DNA from: Odontocerum albicorne
Taxonomy: Eukaryota > Arthropoda > Insecta > Trichoptera > Odontoceridae
Assembly: GCA_949825065.1 (NCBI GenBank)
Contig: OX463842.1
Location: forward strand, 35,831,323 to 35,895,322
Direction of reading: 5' to 3'
Length of the DNA: 64,000 nucleotides
Under the pieces are notes generated by a model. That model saw nothing but the letters and a program-made list of their open reading frames with translations, was not told the DNA's origin and made no database searches. Shown one piece after another: positions 33,851-46,319 of this stretch; position 1 is the stretch's first letter; every line of letters begins with the position of its first letter. Position numbers and translations under genes: made by a program.

Positions 33851-35948
33851 TTTCAACATTAATTCCTAGGAAAAAAGATCATATGCGATATATAATTTGC
33901 TCTTAATTTTACATATATGGTGTTTAATACACTTAATTGTTTAATTTAATTAAATGTGTAACACGTTAATTTTGAGCACTCATTTTATAGGATGAACAAA
34001 TTTGTGAGACACTATACTATACTTTCATTCAGGAATATGTTCAATTCCTTACGCTATTCGAAAAATAGGGATCCCGATCTGTTAGATCAGTTCTACTGGT
34101 GACAATACTCGCACGCCCTAGACGAGTGTGTGACAGTATTTTGAACACGTGCGATGACGAACTTTAAATTCCGGCTACACTGGCTTAAAACCCGATTAAT
34201 GAGGTCTAGGCAATGTTTTCTCTGTACATGTCCGCATTGCCAATTCGGATATGTTGAGGGGCAGAATTCGAATAAATTGAAAAAAAATCTTTATCCAACT
34301 TTTGTCTGTATAACTTACGAGTATATCATATATATAGGAAAAATTCTATAATATAAATGTATAAAAAAATCATTATCAACATGTTTTGTACCTCCTCCAG
34401 AATTTTTCTCTACGAGTCCTATACTGATTGTTACCAGTTCTAATTTGAAGTAATACTCCTTTGAGATATAATCCATATCTTGATCTACCAACTCGCCACT
34501 GTCCTTATGCTGTTATATTTAAAATTATTTCTTTTTATTTTCTGAATATTCGTCCTCCCTTTACTTCTTCCAGTCTGAAGTTTCTCATCCTATAGCTTTT
34601 TTCCTGACTCCTCCAACTACTTTTGAGATAATCTAATAGTTTTTGTTTGATTGGCCTCAAAATTTTCATATAGAATTCTCGTGTTATGCAATTCACGTAA
34701 TTTACCCCAGACCACTTTATTTTCTTTATAAGAAATTGAAATGCTCGGATCTCTTTTTTTTCTACAAATTACCTTTTTTATTACACTTTAAACTTGTAAC
34801 TGATAAATTGTAAAGCTTTTCAATTTAACTTAAGCGAGCACGTAATTATCCACCATTATATCTCAAACGTCAACACGTCGTCTAAAGCTTCCACGGGCGT
34901 GTATGAAGAGCTCGCAAAACTTCCGAATTCGTTGAATTGTTGCGTTGTCACGTTTCTAACAATAAACTTTTGAATAAGTCTTAATTAAAAATATCATTAA
35001 AAGTAAACACACATTTTGAATTGAAATTTAACCTATCATGTGTTTGTTAAATTTAAAACCACTTTCTTTATTCAATTGAATTATTTATTTAACAATATTT
35101 TTCATAATGTTTAATTATTTTTTTAAATATAATTTTGATTGACTTACAGACAAAACGATAAAATACACCAATTCAAATACTTTTACATAGTATTTAAACT
35201 AGATTTTTTTTTAATTTTTTGACGTGTTATCATTCAAATATTAATGTTTTTTTCGATGAAGGATTCCGCATATTACTATAAAAAAAATTTAAACTCGTGT
35301 TGATTTTCAATAAAACAATAAAAAATATTTTAAATTTAAATACAATCATAAATTTTGCTCATAAAACGAAAATTTCCAAATATTTACTATTTTGAACAGA
35401 AAATATTAAAAAAAGAAATTTATCTTAAAAAGTTAAATTACTCAACTTTTAACAACTGTATGCATGTATGAATAATATTTTTCTTAGTGCGTATTTTCAA
35501 AATAATAAGGTTGTAATAATTTCTACTTAAAAAAAATATTTTCTGATCATTTAAAAAAATCATGAGTAAAATTACAACAAAATCAATTTACTTTTAAAGT
35601 CAAATAAGCTTAAAAAAATGGGAATATCCTTGTTTAATTTGAAAAGGGTACCTACTTTTTGACTAAGTCTTTTTATTGTAGACATAAAATAATGTTATAT
35701 TTTTTTTATTTCAAGATAAAGATCTCCATTTATGCTTGTTCTACGTGTAACATATTATCTTGTCCTATCTAAATTATAATGTTTTAAAAAGGTAAGTTCT
35801 CTTATCGAAATTTCTTTAAAATGATCTAGATTTTTTTACTTTGTCAATTGGGGAAATCCTGCAAAATCAAAATCCATCATAATTTGGTGTTTCTGAGCAC
35901 TGGTTATTTAAACATAGGAAAATTTAACAAAACTGTGTGTAGTTTTTA
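33851..35948. other. No gene recognised
   Basis: About 2.1 kb. A GC-richer island at 34060-34260 has no coding signal. The minus strand at 34380-34720 has a basic, K/R-rich translation (KLRELHNTRILYENFEANQT) that could be an old retroelement piece, but I could not align it to a motif. Confidence 0.4.
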
Positions 35949-36400
35949 TCAACAATCGTGTGAGCATAGAAATGTCACCGTCATAATGCTGTCGTGTAGC
36001 TCATGACTGAGCATCGTGACTCCCGTGATAGCCTCCGACAACTCCTCTCCATCCATCCTTACTACCGGAGCTCGAAGAACAGTTGCTAAGTATAGCCCAT
36101 TCGCGTTTTTATATTGGTCAGTCCAGCGCGTTGGGAATCTTCCTCTTTTGCGTCGTCCTTCCACGCCTCCAGTGACCACAAACCTCTCCAAACTGTATCC
36201 TTTGCCACCATCAATGTTTTCAAAGAATCGGAGGGCTCATCGAAGGCATATTTAGAAAGTTTGAGTAATTCTGCAGTTATGCAGTCGCTTCCAGGTGTTT
36301 TTTTTCCGTTTTCAGTTGATTTATGACATCCTCGACTTCAGACTGTAAGATATCTGGTTCTCGGTTGTTCGACCCAGTTCCACTGTTCAAAGCATCTCCT
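35949..36400 (-). pseudogene. LINE reverse transcriptase with internal deletion
   Basis: The minus strand starts (36350-36240) with the conserved N-terminal polymerase region: DILQSEVEDVINQLKTEK, then after a one-base insertion TPGSDCITAELLKLSKYA. This normally lies hundreds of residues before the tail. It then runs directly into tail sequence GGVEGRRKRGRFPTRWTDQY (36170-36110) and EELSEAITGVTMLSHE. Fingers and palm, with the FADD box, are missing. The copy therefore has a large internal deletion, not just a 5' truncation. Confidence 0.7.
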
Positions 36401-37149
36401 TCCTATATGTACTCGTATAATTTGGCACAATACTGCTTCCATGTATCACCTTATCAATGTATGTTACGGTGTTTCATTCCAAATCCTCTATTACCCATGT
36501 TTTAGAGCTGATTCATTTGACAATATCTTAACTTTGTGATAGAGCTTCTTGGATTATGTACTTTGTACATTTTTATCACAGGATGTGTAAGCGTAGAAAA
36601 ATACTAGGTGCATTATTTCTCAACCGAAGTGGGAGCATTTAAATATCCTATATGCAGGTTTGAATAAAGGAAAGTACCTGATGTAGTCTAGATAAGCATA
36701 AACATGAGCGTAGAAAAGTGATCAATTTTTGGTTTCAAAAATTTTAACGATTCATTGTAATTTCTAAAGGCTCATGATTGAAAGTTTAATAGAGTATACA
36801 AGTTCTGGGCAAACAACGTTTAGTAGATTGTCGCATTATTCGTTGGAATATGAAAGACTATTTATACTTAAATTTTTGGACAATATATTATTAATCAAGA
36901 ATTTAACTAAAACTAAATTGTCAGCGATAAAACGACAAACTGACAAAATTTAAACCCGAAACACATCGTTTGTTTCTGCATACAAGGTCAATGGCATGAG
37001 CGTTTGTAATATCACATGACGCCATGAATTTTCTCTGCATCCTCTCCAATCGTTTCATATGAACATTGTTTATTAGATTTCATATTTAAGATACAAACTC
37101 TAAGTGTCTACGGACATAATATGGTAGACATAATAAAGATTTTTGAATG
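36401..37149. other. No gene recognised
   Basis: AT-rich. The first 100 bp may continue the LINE fragment; the rest is unassigned. Confidence 0.45.
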
Positions 37150-37631
37150 AAAGAGGGTTTAATTTTTTTAGAGGTTGTAATAATAAACCTTTATATAATA
37201 TTTGCCTCGAGAATTATATTGTTCATGAGATCTGTATATCAGTTTCGAATCCAAAATAACTCCATTGGCTTCATTTCTCGAAGTGCTAATTATAGAGTTT
37301 ATCTTGTAATCCAAATTTATGATGTTTAGTTTCCTTGAGAAAGTGATGAAGAAGCACATCGGGATATTGAGGCAAATACAGTTTCTCTTCAATTATGCCG
37401 TGATATTATCAATATCGCTCTAAAGTCAAAAGGATTTAATTAAAACATAAATCTCCGTTTCACCAGCTCTTTAAAAAAACAATAAAACGTAAACATGTAT
37501 AAATATCAATAAAAAAAACAATGGAAAGAAGTGAACGAAGCAGGTGGTTACGAGAGACTCCCTATGTTTTTTTGCACTCAGTCTGACAGATATCCTGCAA
37601 CAACCTCAGTCTAGCTCGGGTGAAATAACAC
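37150..37631 (-). pseudogene. Jockey-like LINE reverse transcriptase, C-terminal part
   Basis: The minus strand 37392-37168 reads LNIPMCFFITFSRKLNIINL, then YKINSIISTSRNEANGVILD, then SKLIYRSHEQ. It matches the K...MTFSR......Y.I....L.....DLGV.LDSKL.F..H region just after the active site of jockey-type enzymes. The earlier part of the same enzyme lies upstream on the same strand at 38945-39720. Mariner-B sits between them, so these are two halves of one interrupted element. Confidence 0.75.
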
Positions 37632-38901
37632 ATCGATCAATAATTCCCTGGACTAACTACTAAATCAACATTTGTTTGCCAAAACTCTTATTTATTCATC
37701 AACATAGTCTCCTTCAAGAGCGATACATTCATTCCAATGCTTTCCTAACTTTTCTATGCCAGCCGTGTAGAACGATTTATCTTTGGCAATCACTTCTTCA
37801 TTGGAGCCAAATCTCTATCCCTGGAGCATCTTTTTGAGGTCTGCGAACCGCCAATAGTCGCTGGGGCCAAATCTGGAGAACACGGTGGGTGCGGAAGCAA
37901 TTCGAAGTTCAACTCATGCAATTTGGCTACCGTTACCATCGACTTGTGACACGGTGTATTGTCCTGATGAAAGAGAACTTTTTTCTTCTTCATGTGGTGC
38001 CGTTTTTTTGCAATTTCTGCCTTCAAACGCTCCAATAACGCTATGTAATATTCGCTATTGATGGTTTTCCTTTTTCAAGGGGATCGATGAATATTACACC
38101 ATGCGCAATGCGCATCCCAAAATACGGAGGTCATAACCTTCCCAACCGACTGATAAGTTTTTGATTGCTTCGGACGACTTTCACCGGCTGCTCTCCACTC
38201 AGCTGACTGCCAATTTGATTCCGGGGTATAGTGGTGGATCCAAGTTTCATCCATTATCACATACCAATGCCAAAACTCATATTTATTTCTCGTAAACAGT
38301 GCCAAACAGTGCTCTGAATCATCGATGCGTTGTTTTTGTTCCATTGTGAGCAAACGCGGCGCCCATTTCGAAAAAAGCTTTTTCATGACCAAATGTTCAT
38401 GCAAAATAGTATAAACACTACCAAATGATATTTTCAGGATGTCAGCTATCTCACGCAACTTTACTTTGCGATTTTTCATCACAATTTTGAGTTTTTTTTA
38501 TGTTTTCTGTTGTAACAGCCTCATTTGGACGACCAGAGCATTCGGCATCATTTGTGTCTGTACGACCGCGTTTGAAATCAGCATACCACCGACAAATGGT
38601 TGTTTTAGACGGAGCAGAGCCCGGATAACACTTTTCAAGCCATTGCTGAATTTGAATTTAAACGGTATTTTTTCCCCTTAAAAAGCAATGTTTTATCAAC
38701 ACACGAAATTCGGTTTTTTCCATTGTTTTGAAAATAACAAAAGTATCGTCACTAAAACCACTGTAACTCAATGACACAATGTCGGAATGTCATAAAAGTT
38801 TGACACGTAACTTCTAAAAGTTAGTACTAACTGAAAATGGTATGAATTTGTTATTAGAGGCGCTTTCAGTTGGTTGGTCCCGGAAATTGTTGATTGATAC
38901 G
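37632..38901 (-). mobile_element. mariner-B, near full length
   Basis: A transposase pseudogene of about 1.03 kb is flanked by imperfect inverted repeats. Left is ATCAATAATTCCCTGGACTA; the right end is the complement of ATCAACAATTTCCGGGACCA. The extent (about 1.27 kb) is that of a full mariner. Boundaries are accurate to a few bases because the TA duplication is not clear on the left. It lies within the jockey-like LINE, and its right end is duplicated in tandem at 38797-39092. Confidence 0.8.
37692..38723 (-). pseudogene. mariner-B transposase pseudogene
   Basis: It begins MEKTEFRVLIKHCFLRGK at 38723 and ends EGDYVDE with stop at 37692-37694, close to the normal length of about 345 residues. 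An early in-frame stop follows the start region. A long open part then runs 38482-38075 with the helix-turn-helix (LREIADILKISFGSVYTILH) and the first catalytic Asp in VIMDETWIHHY. Frame is lost after VFWDAHC and regained at LFHQDNTPCHKS (second Asp). A one-base deletion after SPDLAP (near 37860) removes the third Asp from frame; the shifted frame shows SDYWRFADLKKMLQG. It was once complete and is now dead through small lesions only. Confidence 0.9.
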
Positions 38902-39092
38902 TAATGTAAGTTACAAGCATTTTAAACAATATATTGATCATGAAAGTTTGACACGTAACTTCTAAAAGTTGGTACTAACTGAAAATGGTATGGGTTTGTT
39001 ATTCGAGGCGCCATCTGTTGGTTAGTCCCGGGAATTGTTGATTGATACGTTATGTAAGTTACAAGCATTTTAAACAATATATTGATCAAGAT
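38797..39092. repeat. 148-bp tandem duplication over a transposon/LINE junction
   Basis: AGTTTGACACGTAACTTCTA starts at 38797 and again at 38945. Each unit carries the mariner-B right end (TTGTTGATTGATACGT) plus adjoining LINE sequence (AAGTTACAAGCATTTTAAAC). The units differ at several positions (for example GGCGCTTTCAG against GGCGCCATCTG), so the duplication followed the insertion but is not new. Confidence 0.9.
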
Positions 39093-39720
39093 ATAATGAT
39101 CAACCTTATCAAAAGCTGTATTGTAATATATTTAGATAAAGTCTATTTTCATGCATTGCAGCAAATATATCGTGTGGAACAATAACAAGAATTGTAACAA
39201 AAGAGCAACTTGGAATAAAGCGTTGCTGTTGGGGACAGATAAACGATTTTGTAGCATCCATAATTTGAGAGAAAATAACCTTTTCAAAGAGTTTACTTAA
39301 TACAGATAATTTTGAGAAACGTCTGTAATTTTTCACATAAGTTTTCGAACATGATTTATGTATAGGGTTATAAAGGCTCATTTTCAATGATCCGAGAAAA
39401 ATCCCTCTATTAGAAAACTATATATTAACATATATATAGGAAAAACAACAGACTGACATCACATGACAGAAATCGAATTCAAGCCATCCGGTCCCAGTCC
39501 CTTGTTCAAGTTAAGATTGTTTATTAAATATTTCACTAAAGCTTGACTCAACACTATACTTTGTATATCCGTTGGAATCATTATCACAAAACTTTGGGAC
39601 CCTAAGAGAGCTTTCTGTTAAATCCGATAATATTTGTTTTTTTTTTCTTTCAATTTCGAGCAAAACTGTAAAAACATAAACGCATAAAAAAATACTGAGA
39701 ACGAAAACAATCAAAAGAAA
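38945..39720 (-). pseudogene. Jockey-like LINE reverse transcriptase, N-terminal part
   Basis: The minus strand contains, in order, NNLNLNKGLGPDGLN (about 39515-39470), then SLYNPIHKSCSKTYVKNYRR, then FSKLSVLSKLFEKVIFSQIM (39387-39260), then ICPQQQRF. In a shifted frame TAFDKVDHYILIN (about 39110-39070) is the A.DF.KAFDKVDH block of non-LTR reverse transcriptases. The frame from 39714 upstream may be linker sequence. Stops and frameshifts are present. The enzyme continues at 37150-37631 beyond the mariner. Confidence 0.8.
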
Positions 39721-40249
39721 AGTCAGTGATTTTGAATTAAATACCTGAGGTTAAAATACGAGACAGCTGAAAAGTTTCATTTTCGAGGAACATAAAATTA
39801 AGATTCAATATATTCTTAATGGTACGATGAAATTAAAACTATTGAAGCAGAAGCGGCAACTTGTAAATCGCTAAGGATTACTGACCACACTCGTAGTTTT
39901 CTAGTGTAGAGAGTTAAGAAGTTTCTTGAAATATTTCACTAGACCCAGTGGTAGAAGCCATACTCAATTACGGAACCCACTTGTGGCATGAGCAAACGAC
40001 CAAGCATTTGTGCAACGGTCCAACATTTCTGAAGTGCTGCACCTCAAACGACCTCTTAACGTGCTGCAACAATGCCATTAAAATGTCCCAAAATTAAAGT
40101 TAAATAACATGTTAAAGACAGAAGGAATTTAGGAATAACCCTAACTTAGTATACTTTTTGTTGTAATTTATTATCATTAACATTAAAACTTTACTCTTGT
40201 GTAATATTCACGTTTTGGAATAATAAGATAATTAATCATTTCAAAGAAT
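39721..40249. other. No gene recognised
   Basis: AT-rich with one GC-richer patch at 39950-40080; no assignable motif. Confidence 0.4.
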
Positions 40250-40640
40250 GGAAGATACGACGCAGATACCCGGAAACGAATTGGAATGGCAAAAGTATGA
40301 CAATGATATATATTTTATATATAAACCGGTTTATACTTAAAAACAAAAAGTCTAGTGATACATACATAGTATTTTTATAGCGCTACATGAAATGGAAACA
40401 TGTACAATGAGAAATAAGGAAAGAAACGTTATAGATGCTGCGTTGAAGGCGGGCGGTGTGTACTCTATGGACCGCAAGACACACAAATATCTCTCTCATT
40501 CGAGAATAAGCGATAACCGAAAACGTACCGACATCTTTAAACACTGCATTTAACATATCCCAAAATTAGAAAGAAATGAGATAAATGGTTCACCAATATC
40601 CAGACAGCAAAAGACCATGACGCTTAGTAATAATATAAGA
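40250..40640 (+). pseudogene. LINE-B reverse transcriptase C-terminal fragment
   Basis: DADTRKRIGMAK (40255-40290) matches the E.R.RIGMAKSA block. After AT-rich sequence, TMRNKERNVIDA (40408-40445) matches the TWT.R...R.IDAFE block. In another frame LWTARHTNISLIRE (40460-40505) matches WTAR.TN.SIL.EL. The order agrees with 16150-16470. Several frameshifts are present. Confidence 0.65.
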
Positions 40641-40741
40641 ATATTTTATTCCAAATGCGTTATTCGTAATTGACCAACCAATCCAATTTCTTTTTATATT
40701 TTATACTTGTAAATAGTAAGAAAACTATAAAAATAACAATT

Positions 40742-41087
40742 GTTGATCATCGTTGTTGCTAGGCCTCGTAGTTGAGGATCCCCCTCTCTATTCCAACATC
40801 AATTCAATTGGAAAGCCAAGCTCTGCCGTGAAGTTGGTGTTTTTACGTGAGTGAGCCGTTGCACATCAGAAAACTTACTGGCCACGTCTCTGCCCTGGAT
40901 CCTATGGCATACTTGAAGTGAGGCAATCGAAACACAACAGTATTTTTTTATGTGATCGAAGTCGTGGGGTATCCTTTGACCCCGAATATTAGGCGAAAAA
41001 ATACCTGTGGCATTCAAGGGGAGTAGCATAGCGCAGGGTTCGAACCGAAAGAAATCCAGTGCGTTACCGCGCGGCCATGCACCTCAA
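40742..41087 (-). repeat. SINE-A copy 3 (reverse)
   Basis: Complement of the SINE-A order: tail GGCCTCGTAGTTGAGGATCC, body with CCCCGAATATTAGGCGAAAA, B box GGGTTCGAACC and A-box region TTACCGCGCGGCCATGCACC. This is the best preserved head of the three copies. Confidence 0.85.
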
Positions 41088-41289
41088 TTCATAGAATACA
41101 ACTCATAGGTCCACCAAATAAGTCAAGGTGTCAAGTTACATCCGTCAAAAAATGTAGACCTTATATGTAATCCATGCGATCAAGGGAAGAGTTTTATATA
41201 TTTTTTTCAAATCAAAATATTGTTTATCGATATGATTTTTAATGACAGTGTAAAATCTTATTATTTCATGTTAAAAGCAGTTTACTACT

Positions 41290-41545
41290 TTCACCTAATA
41301 TTCTTCCACCAGAACAGTACTAGGCGTTCCACAAACCAAGCTCTCTTTGGTGAAAGAACCTAGACTCCTCGGGCACTGCAGCAAGTGTCGCATAGACGTT
41401 CCTTACCGTAGATACAGAGAGGCGATCCATGATACAACATTTTCCATCTTGATATATTGTTCTTGATTCTCCCAATTCCTGTTCGCAATCTGTTAAGAAA
41501 TTTTCAAGTTGTCCAATGCAGTTCGAAATCAGGTAGGGCTGCTTT
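41290..41545 (-). pseudogene. LINE C-terminal cysteine/histidine tail
   Basis: The minus strand encodes LNRLRTGIGRIKNNISRWKM (about 41495-41435), then a CxxxxxxxxxMRHLLQC-type motif: LCIYGKE, then TSMRHLLQCPRSLG after a frameshift (41420-41355). The RLRTG.GR....L..W......C.CG..QTM.HLL.CP pattern is typical of the end of some non-LTR retrotransposon ORF2 proteins. Confidence 0.6.
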
Positions 41546-42399
41546 TTTTTTCAAGGAAAATGCCTCTGCGTGCAATGTCAACAACAATTAAGATAAATTC
41601 TGATCAGTCGAAATAGAGAATAAAAACGATAACATGAACAATATCTGGCTTCCCTGCAAACGACTACAATGCCATTCTAACCTTCCGCCACAAAAACACA
41701 TTATTTTATCAGTATAAAATTGTGCAACAGCAAAAATTTTCTCATTTTAAAAAATACTCATATTTTTCTTATTCTGAATATTTATCCTTCACAAGGACTG
41801 TAAGCATTCGAAAATTTAAAAAAATGGTGAGGTTTTCAGATTTACTGACTAAAATTTGAGGATAATGATGGTTTCATTCATTTAAATTGTATTTTTCCTT
41901 TGTAAACATATTCGATTATTATAATATATCGGATATCCTTTATTTCTATGTAACAGGATTTGCTGTGAAAAATGTAGGAGTCATTCTTATAAATTAATAT
42001 TAGTTCGATCAAACAACAACCCGCATATGCGTAAGCCTCATAAGATTGATGACTTTTCTTTATACATTTCCTGATCACTTTCCCACAAAATTCATTTAAC
42101 CTTGGTGTATGGGTTTTTTTTTTCAGAAATGTTATGTAACGTAATTATACTAGATAAATGATATTTTTATTCTGAAAACATAAGGCAACATTATGTTTTA
42201 ATTTCAAAGTCATTTCAAACCATTGACCATAATATAGCTGTTTCGTGTTAACGAGGTCTTCAAGGAAGAGGTTCATACCACAAATTATAAATTTATCTGG
42301 CCCCTTGCGCGATTGCAAAGATTAATGAGCACAATGCATGTGGGTATTGTGAGGAGTATTTTTTAAATTTTACTAAATCAAAATGGATATAGAATTCCC
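41546..42399. other. No gene recognised
   Basis: AT-rich; the minus frame 41878-42078 has no motif. Confidence 0.45.
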
Positions 42400-43620
42400 G
42401 CAAGAACTGGCGGACGCCATTTCAAGATAAGTGGTGGGGCTGCCAAATAGGAGTCTTAAAACGTTGTTAATTCTGGCTATTCGCTAATGCGTAGCAAGGT
42501 CCATACGATTCACTACATTCTGTGTTGTTCTAGAAATAATGTCTCATGGTCAAAGGAAAAATAAATAATAATTATTTATTAGAGGCGGTATTCGACATCG
42601 CGTCAAAAGCTGTGAAGTCGGGACAAGACCGCCTTTTGCAGGTATTCGCGCTGTCATCAACTATCCCCACCCTAGAACTAGCCTATAAAAAGGGCGGTTC
42701 CGCGTCACGGAGCTCATTCCCCGGGGCTGAACCAAGAGCTACTAGGTTCACGCCCGTTTGTTTCACATTGTAATTTTTTTAATTAATAATTACTATCGAG
42801 CCTAATTCAAATAGCTGTAAATTCAGTTGGAGTCTAATTCCACGTCAGGAATTCTCTCCTATCCAGAAGCTGCTTTCTGTTACGTTAGGATCTGACCATT
42901 TCTACTTCTACTTCAATAATTTCCGGAAACCAACTCGCGGATGCATGTTGCTTCATACTTCCACCTTTGCTGATACTACTTCGGGAGGTCTCTGCTATCG
43001 TCACGCTCTTCCAGGTGACATCATCCTCCTTTCATCATCAAATTCCCCAGCGTCCCACACGCGGACCCGGGGACAGATGGCCTTTGCCACCGTCACGCTT
43101 CAAGCGACCAGTATTCCCGCCCTGGACTTCGTGAGCAAGAAGGAATGGACACGTCAGATATCTATTACGTCAGAATAATGTGGAAGGTATTGTGAACCTA
43201 TTTTATTGTAATTCTTTGTTGATTTCACTACCATTTTACCTTGTTTCTTATAATATCGACGCTCGTCGAGCGATCGTTAAAAAAATAATTAATTTTAAAC
43301 TTAACCTCTAATAGGTGAAGTTATTAGAGCCAGTTACTTATTCAAATCCTACCTACTCCTACCGAGGTCAGTGATCCGATAGTGATAATAAATCATTTTG
43401 ATTCAATCTATTACTGTATTTAACTAATATTACCCTGTTCCCTTGTATCAATCCCGTGAGAATATCTAGTATTGTACCCATCGAATCCTGAGACAAAAGA
43501 AATCTGTGTTCGTTTTCGTTTACCGCTGAGCTAACCTTGAGTTATGATTCATTCTGATATTTTGATTGATTGATTATTTTTAATTTACAGTAATCTCAGC
43601 TAAATAACTTAAAATCGAAA
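42400..43620. other. GC-richer segment with TATA and AATAAA, possible solo LTR
   Basis: Composition changes sharply from the surroundings, with many CG dinucleotides at 42590-43180. A TATAAAAAGGG box lies at 42684 and AATAAA at 43387. There is no protein-coding signal beyond two short frames. A solo long terminal repeat or a promoter region with a non-coding first exon would both fit. I could not find matching TG...CA ends with a target duplication, so neither is established. Confidence 0.3.
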
Positions 43621-43989
43621 AAGAGTCTGACAGTATTTTCAGTGGCTCCACGAGAAAGCCGAGATCAGGAAAAGAAATTAAAGTTCTCAATTTGAATTTT
43701 GTGTTGTTTTCGAAAAACATGGGAAGATTTCTGTAATTTTTTTTCATATACTCGTGCCAATTTTTATTTTAGATAAATGTTTTTTAGTTTTGATAATGTG
43801 TCCAAGACATTTTTGTTTAATTCTTTTTAAATAGACAATCTTCCCAAACCAGGATAATTTGTGCCACCAAATTAAAGTCATAATGTTTTTTTAATGATAC
43901 GAGTCGACATAAAACAACAATTCTGGATAATTCAAAGTTTCAACTGATTAAGTTTCAAAAATTGAACAATCGATCTATAAATGGAAAAG

Positions 43990-44170
43990 TTCCTCGAAGA
44001 AAGAAGAAACGCAACATTCATGGGACGCGGTAAAGATATGACATTTAGTTAATCAAATATCTCTCACAAAGGACAGCCGAAAAAAAATGGTCTATAGTTT
44101 TATCATCCAGATCACACTCGCAGCCGGGATCTACACAATACCCATTCTGTAAAGATGACAAGCCACCACG
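43990..44170 (-). pseudogene. LINE C-terminal fragment, possible
   Basis: The minus strand reads LRGGLSSLQNGYCVDPGCEC, then DLDDKTIDHFF. This resembles the C..P.C.C.....T.DH.. segment near the C-terminus of jockey/R1-type ORF2 proteins. It is short, with no other support. Confidence 0.4.
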
Positions 44171-46319
44171 CAGTGGCTTGTCCGCAAACGTCACATGACA
44201 AACACTTCCATCTTATTCATTCTTATTATTTTATACATGATTTATATTTAGAGTTTGTTTCATTGATGTTTTTGTTTTGCCTTGTTTCTTTTAATATAAT
44301 TCGGCAATTTAAAGTTAGTAAATTTATGAAAAAAATAATTATATATATTTATACAATATTTGACTTTGCAAATTAATTGGCTAAACTTAAAAAGTAAATA
44401 TATTTGAACAACATATGCTAGATTATTACAGCGTTCTCTGAATGTTCTATTGTATTGATAAAAATATTAGATTGACTGAAACCCCTCCAGCTTCTCTTTG
44501 CTTAGGATTTCAGGTCAAAATGCAAGAAGTATCGTTCATATTCATGTTTTCAACTTTAACATATAAAACAAATATTCAATACTAGTACAATTTTGATTAA
44601 ATATAATGTGATACATAATATATTTGATATTATAATTCTACTAAAGATCGGCTTTTTTTCTTGGTGAGATATGTGTATACATTTTCTTGGTGAGATGTGT
44701 TATACATTTTAGAGTTAGTGGCATTTAACTATATTTTATTAGATTTGATCAATGTTAGTTTATTTAATGTTTAAACATGTGTAAAAAAATATTTAAGCAT
44801 TTAATTTCAGAAGGATTGCAGTAGCTTTTTTGTAGTTCATTCAAAACTTTTTAATTAATAATTGTTAAAAGTCTAATAAAAGCATATTAAATGTACAAGC
44901 AATATAACTTATAAGCACAGACTTCCGAAGCCTCATCTATTGTCTAACTAGTATAAATACAGTATCAGCAGGGATGATTAATGTCTGAGTGAATGTGATG
45001 AAATGCAATTTGCGTGAACGAGTGGACATGTATATGTTGAATAATTTGTATTAAAATATTTAGTTGTAACAATTGTTATCTGGTTAAAAGTTAATATGTA
45101 GGTGTATACTATTTTTAGGAAATTAAACATTAAGTTTATTAATCGCAGCAGACAAAAGCCTAGTTTACTAGGGACATGACAAATGAAAGGCAACAAACCT
45201 ATATCCATTAAAATTGTGTGTCCAAATTGAATAACCTGGTGTTTTTGCTAATTATATATATTTCTTGTCATGTGTAAAATAAACAAATAAAAAAAATTTA
45301 AAATAAGAATCGTATGTAGGGAATTAAAATTATGTTAGTAAATATTTAAAATTTATAAATAAGATTCGTTCTTACGATATAAATTTGTATATGGGTATAG
45401 ACTTGTACAAATGTGTGTATCATAGATTACCTTATTAAAAATAAGTATGTAACTGTTGCTTTCAAAGATTCCATAAAATGAAGGAGGAATAAATATTTAA
45501 CTTAATGAAAGGTGCATTTGCTTGACAAAATATTGTTCATGAAGTATTCGTATGCTCGACCATTTATTAAATCTCCAATACGTTATTTCACGTTTCTCAA
45601 AAGCTAAAAATACTCGTACTTCATCGAAATGAATAAATACGGAGTGTATCTTTCCTTTACAAAGTTCGAAGAAAAGACTAAATAACGAAACATTCACATT
45701 AGTTTGTTTGGCACAGCGCCGGACCTAAACATAAATTCCCTTGCCATTTGCAAAAGACACGCTTTATCAGTCCCCAATCTGAGGATGAGTCAAAGAAATT
45801 AAGTGCTTCTGCATCGCTGACTTTGAATGTCTACGAAAATCGGATTTGCGGGAAAAATTGGCCGACATTTTTCTTTAACCTCTTAACATTTTTAAAAACC
45901 ACTTTCTTCCCTATATTTTCTCGCCTCCCTGACCCCTACGAACTTAACTTATTTACATTTTTAATTTATAACTGCCTGAAAGTTATCTGAGCTATTGCTC
46001 ATTTTAATCCTAAGAAAACATGTTTGCTAGAAAAGCTACAGTAGTGGAAGATTTTTTTAGAATTGTTTCTTTCTTTCGGGGTGATAGAGATAACATATAC
46101 AAAAAAATAAATTTCTTTACAAAATTGATGGAATTATACCAATCAATTACGAGTAATTTTCTGTACTTCTGAAAACTATCACTATCAAACACCAAAGAAA
46201 TCTTTGAAAATATTTTCGATTTATCTATAGGTCTCGACCAAAATGATTATTTAACACGAGTTTTAACGTTTTATTTAAGTTCATGAAAAAGTAAGCATTT
46301 TCCTTACTTTTAGTATTAC
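44171..46319. other. No gene recognised
   Basis: AT-rich. The plus frame at 45748-45990 (80 codons; QSEDESKKLSASASLTLNVY) has no recognisable domain and is listed only because its composition is more protein-like than its neighbours. Confidence 0.4.

Noticed and set aside
45748..45990. Host exon (80 codons)
   Set aside because: Protein-like at its start but hydrophobic and AT-driven later, with no splice signals or known motif.
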